Positions 35,895 through 38,580 of a DNA stretch of 38,580 bases are shown here, piece after piece. The stretch is from the NCBI GenBank assembly GCA_018303125.1, contig JAGVYS010000002.1:70600-109179 (forward strand), in the 5' to 3' direction. The translations under genes were made by a program, and so were the position numbers. Below the pieces are notes generated by a model that saw only the letters and a program-made list of their open reading frames with translations, was not told where the DNA came from and made no database searches. The DNA comes from Candidatus Woesearchaeota archaeon (GTDB taxonomy: Archaea > Nanobdellota > Nanobdellia > Woesearchaeales > WJIZ01). Position 1 is the first letter of the stretch, and every line of letters starts with the position of its first letter.

Positions 35895-36929
35895 CTAAAA
35901 TATTTCCCTATTCTTCTTCACAAATTCCACGAGACTTTTAAGACCATCTTTCGGGGATACCTTTGGTTCCCACCCTAGGTTTTTTTTTGCTTTCCTAATG
36001 TCGGATATGTAGACTTTCTGGTCTGACGGCCTCCAATCGGACTTTGAAAACTCTGCTTTCTTTCCAGTTATATCGTGCAGTATATCAAGCAGCTCAAGAA
36101 GAGACAATGTGTTATTCGGGCCCCCTCCAGCGTTGAAAACTCCATGCTTTATGTTTGAGCCAATAAACTTATCATACAGATTTATCAGGTCCTGTATGTA
36201 AAGCACATCCCTTACCTGTTTTCCATCACCATATATTGTTATTGGCCTGTTGAGTATATTTGCTATTGCAAACCATGCTACCCATCCTTGATCCTCCAAC
36301 CCAAACTGGTGAGTGCCATATATGCATGACATCCTGAATACACCAGTGGAGATGCCATAAAGGTGACCATAATCCTGGCAGTATATATCTCCAGCAAGCT
36401 TTGATGAGCCATAGGGAGTATGCTCGCAAATGTCAATAGAAAAATCTTCAGGTATGCCGTGCTTGAACTCATCCTCAAATTCATATCTTTTTTCACTCTC
36501 AATTATCCCAACATTATTCACATTATTGCCATAAACCTTGTTGGTGGAGCAATAAAGAAATTTCTTGACATCCTTGAGCCTGCTTGCCTCCAGAACATTA
36601 AAAGTTCCGACAGCATTAGAATAGAAATCAGTTGCAGGGTCCTTGATTGATGTTGTTACGGCAGTCTGGGCTGCAGCATGCAAGACATAATCGCATCCAG
36701 AGCATGCACTCTTTGCTGTTTCAATATCCCTCACATCTCCCTCTATTGCCGTGACGTTCTTAAGGGTCTTAAGATAATTCCAGTTGAAGTACTTATTCCT
36801 TATTTCCTTGCCCAGTAGCTTGTCCCTGCTTAGATTGTCTATAGCTACAACATCATATCCCTTTCCAGCGTAGAAATTAGCTACTCTACTCCCAATGAAA
36901 CCAGCAGCGCCTGTAACGAGTATTTTCAT
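35895..36929 (-). CDS. CDP-paratose/tyvelose 2-epimerase-like extended SDR
   Basis: ATG at 36929. 'MKILVTGAAGFIGSRVANFYAGKGYDVVAIDNLSRDKLLG', 'CSTNKVYG', 'IDICEHTPYGSSKLAGDIYCQDYGHLYGISTGVFRMSCIYGTHQFGLEDQGWVAWFAIA' (the QFG.EDQGWVAWF segment is characteristic of TyvE-type epimerases, from memory). Confidence 0.82.
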   Translation of the reverse strand: MKILVTGAAGFIGSRVANFYAGKGYDVVAIDNLSRDKLLGKEIRNKYFNWNYLKTLKNVTAIEGDVRDIETAKSACSGCDYVLHAAAQTAVTTSIKDPATDFYSNAVGTFNVLEASRLKDVKKFLYCSTNKVYGNNVNNVGIIESEKRYEFEDEFKHGIPEDFSIDICEHTPYGSSKLAGDIYCQDYGHLYGISTGVFRMSCIYGTHQFGLEDQGWVAWFAIANILNRPITIYGDGKQVRDVLYIQDLINLYDKFIGSNIKHGVFNAGGGPNNTLSLLELLDILHDITGKKAEFSKSDWRPSDQKVYISDIRKAKKNLGWEPKVSPKDGLKSLVEFVKKNREIF

Positions 36930-36951
36930 ATACAAAAACTGCTTTTCTTTC

Positions 36952-36962
36952 CATTTAAATAA
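36952..36962 (-). promoter_or_regulatory. TATA-like box upstream of tyvE-like gene
   Basis: Minus-strand 'ttatttaaatg', centre about 28 nt upstream of ATG 36929. Confidence 0.45.
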
Positions 36963-37042
36963 CTTATTCGAAATGAAATATGGATGTGATTATCTTCTAT
37001 ATAGAAAATAATTTTACTAGGCACTATTGGTTATTTTAGAGT

Positions 37043-37579
37043 TTATGAAAAAGGGATATCTGCCTGGTAAATACAAAAACCATTGTCAGTGCATGAGCCT
37101 ACTTTGCTCCCGATTTTGCAGGGAGTGCCAACCCGAGCAGAGTCATAGTAACAGACAGGATAACTCAAATTGAGTTCATGTTGACGGGTTGAGTATGATG
37201 GAGTCCTCAACTTCCCATTTATGAGGCAACCACCATTTGAAAATTTTGTACAATACTCTGTGCAACTCTTTCCCGGTTCTGCAGCAAAAAAGGTATTACT
37301 AATTAGTCCCCTCTCTATCAAAAATCTCAGTTTCGCAACAACTTTGCCATTCTGTTGTCCCATCCGGCAATATGCATAGAGTTCCAGCATTCTCTCCTGC
37401 TTTTTTTGGACAGAGTTCAAGACATCATCAAAACTGCATGAAGAAGATCCGGCTTTGGCACATACTGAAGGAGGGCAGAATTCACCGGGCTTTGAAAATT
37501 TACCCTTGTTGTAGTTGCCTTCTGAAATATATGGCCTGCAGCATGATTGTGTTGAAGTCTTTCCATCGCTCAGTATCTC
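37043..37579 (-). pseudogene. 5'-truncated cysteine-rich (probably exported) protein, function unknown
   Basis: The frame is open beyond the listed ORF (37043-37420), up to a TAG at 37580-37582. Manual translation gives EILSDGKTSTQSCCRPYISEGNYNKGKFSKPGEFCPPSVCAKAGSSSCSFDDVLNSVQKKQER...SCTEYCTKFSNGGCL...YPVCYYDSARVGTPCKIGSKVGSCTDNGFCIY, 13 Cys, no convincing start; abuts the second IS. Confidence 0.5.
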
Positions 37580-37592
37580 CTAATATAAAATG

Positions 37593-37632
37593 ACTCCTAC
37601 CCAGTGCTCGGAAAAAAGCACATAGTAGGAGT
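37593..37632. repeat. Two-tier inverted repeat (hairpin) at the left end of the second IS
   Basis: actcctac (37593-37600) pairs with gtaggagt (37625-37632), 8/8; inside, gtgct (37604-37608) pairs with agcac (37617-37621), 5/5; 3x3 internal loop and 8-nt loop cggaaaaa. Confidence 0.75.
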
Positions 37633-37659
37633 GCATAGTTTGTTTTTACGAACAAAACT

Positions 37660-38580
37660 ATGGCTAATATACATGCTTTTTTACAAAAATCTTTCTCTTC
37701 CTTGCTCAGTAGCATCATTCTTCCCCTCCCCTTAGTCAACTACCAGCTGGTGAAGGTTGCTAAGGCAAATAGTTATGTGGAGACTCTTGGCTCGTGCGCT
37801 GATACGCTTCATGGCTGGATTAAGAAATCCTATGAAGAAGACTTCAGGGCCGCCTTTGAAAAGCAAGTAAGAAAGGCCTTAAAGCACCTTAGTGTAAGAT
37901 ACGCCAAGCTCGCCTTTGACATAACAACCGAGCCTTTCTATGGAAAAGCGAGAACACTCCATATCATCGAAACAAAGGGCGAATCGTATGGCGCAGAGTT
38001 CAAGTTCATCACGGTCTGCCTCATAACCAGAAACAAGCAGATCTCACTTATGGCATTGCCTGTGCGTTTAGGCAACCAGACAAAGCTTGCCATTGATCTG
38101 CTGGAGTACTGCGAAACCCTCTTTGCAGGCATAAGGCTTGCCCTATTTGACAGGGGATTTTACATCGCAGAACTGATTGATTATCTGGAAGCAAAGAGAA
38201 TTAGGTATATCATACTCGTCCCAGAAAAGAAAGGCAAATTGCAGGAGTACGTGAGGCAAACCCAAGAACTAGGCAAGTTCATTCACCCCATGAAGTACGC
38301 AAAGGAGAAAAGCACATGGAAGCCAAAAACCATGATTGTGGTGTACAAAGGCATCGGCGAATATGATTGGATATTTGCCACGAACATCAATTTCAGGACA
38401 AGGGTTGAGTACATCTGGCATTACAAGAGAAGGTAGCAGATAGAAACCAATTTTCGTGTTGAAGATGAGGCAAGGATAAAGAGCAAGAGCACCTGCTACA
38501 TCATACGCTATTTCTACTTTTTGGTGAGCTTATTGCTCCATTTGCTGTGGATCGTCAACAAAAACATGCATTACTATGCC
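37660..38580 (+). pseudogene. DDE transposase (IS4/ISH3-like), interrupted by a single in-frame TAG (38434-38436) and cut by window end
   Basis: 'KLAFDITTEPFYGK' (first D), 'LALFDRGFYIAELIDYL' (second D), then 'YIWHYKRR*QIETNFRVEDEARIKSKSTCYIIRYFYF', where the expected Y-(2)-R-(3)-E motif continues in the same frame after the stop. Confidence 0.82.

Larger units (their letters stand above)
37583..38580 (+). mobile_element. IS4/ISH3-like insertion sequence, left part; right end outside window (left boundary approximate)
   Basis: Contains a DDE transposase-like reading frame; upstream hairpin at 37593-37632; truncates the Cys-rich gene. Exact TIR not determinable because the right end is missing. 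Confidence 0.6.

Noticed and set aside
37500-37739. 79-aa minus-strand ORF across the IS left end
   Set aside because: Crosses the likely IS boundary and hairpin; the alternative frame 37043-37579 has a more protein-like Cys-rich pattern.
32849-38436. Alternative genetic code or Sec/Pyl recoding explaining the TGA and TAG in the transposases
   Set aside because: Other genes here end sensibly with TGA (MBOAT at 4908-4910) and TAG (flippase at 1978-1980). The stops occur only in IS transposases, so mutational inactivation is simpler; kept only as a check.
1-38580. CRISPR array, tRNA or rRNA genes
   Set aside because: No regularly spaced direct repeats, no cloverleaf-like segment with T-loop GGTTCRA context in the intergenic gaps, and no rRNA-like sequence were noticed; a tRNAscan/Infernal/CRISPR-finder run would be decisive.

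Overview
The window looks archaeal (probably a DPANN-type genome; inferred from gene content, ATA/AGG-rich codons and TATA-box-to-ATG spacing, not proven). It is almost entirely a cell-surface polysaccharide/glycoconjugate biosynthesis island. It encodes the C-terminus of an RfbH-type CDP-hexulose 3-dehydratase, a Wzx-like flippase, a divergent SGNH(TPR)/MBOAT pair that resembles an O-acetylation module, five DPM-like GT2 glycosyltransferases, six polytopic GT-C-like membrane proteins, a GtrA-like protein, an AlgD-like GDP-mannose dehydrogenase, a WbpA/TviB-like UDP-HexNAc dehydrogenase, and three extended-SDR epimerases (one CDP-tyvelose/paratose 2-epimerase-like, one dTDP-rhamnose 4-epimerase-like). 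It also has an AsnB-like amidotransferase, a NodB deacetylase, a heparinase II/III-like alpha/alpha-toroid protein, a nitroreductase-methyltransferase fusion, a B12-radical SAM protein and a free-standing DUF4346-like protein. The right third carries two insertion sequences. The first is an IS1634-like element with 13/14-bp terminal inverted repeats at 32590-34130. The second is an IS4/ISH3-like element from about 37.58 kb to the window end. Each transposase is interrupted by a single in-frame nonsense codon (TGA, TAG). The most interesting observations are: (1) a combined AlgD/MBOAT/SGNH/heparinase-like gene set suggesting an alginate-like, O-acetylated, uronate-containing archaeal glycan; (2) both ends of a CDP-3,6-dideoxyhexose (tyvelose/paratose) pathway; (3) a probable uronamide pathway; (4) shared, centrally placed TATA elements in very short divergent intergenic regions with apparently leaderless starts; (5) IS-related gene disruption. 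No tRNA, rRNA or CRISPR was seen.
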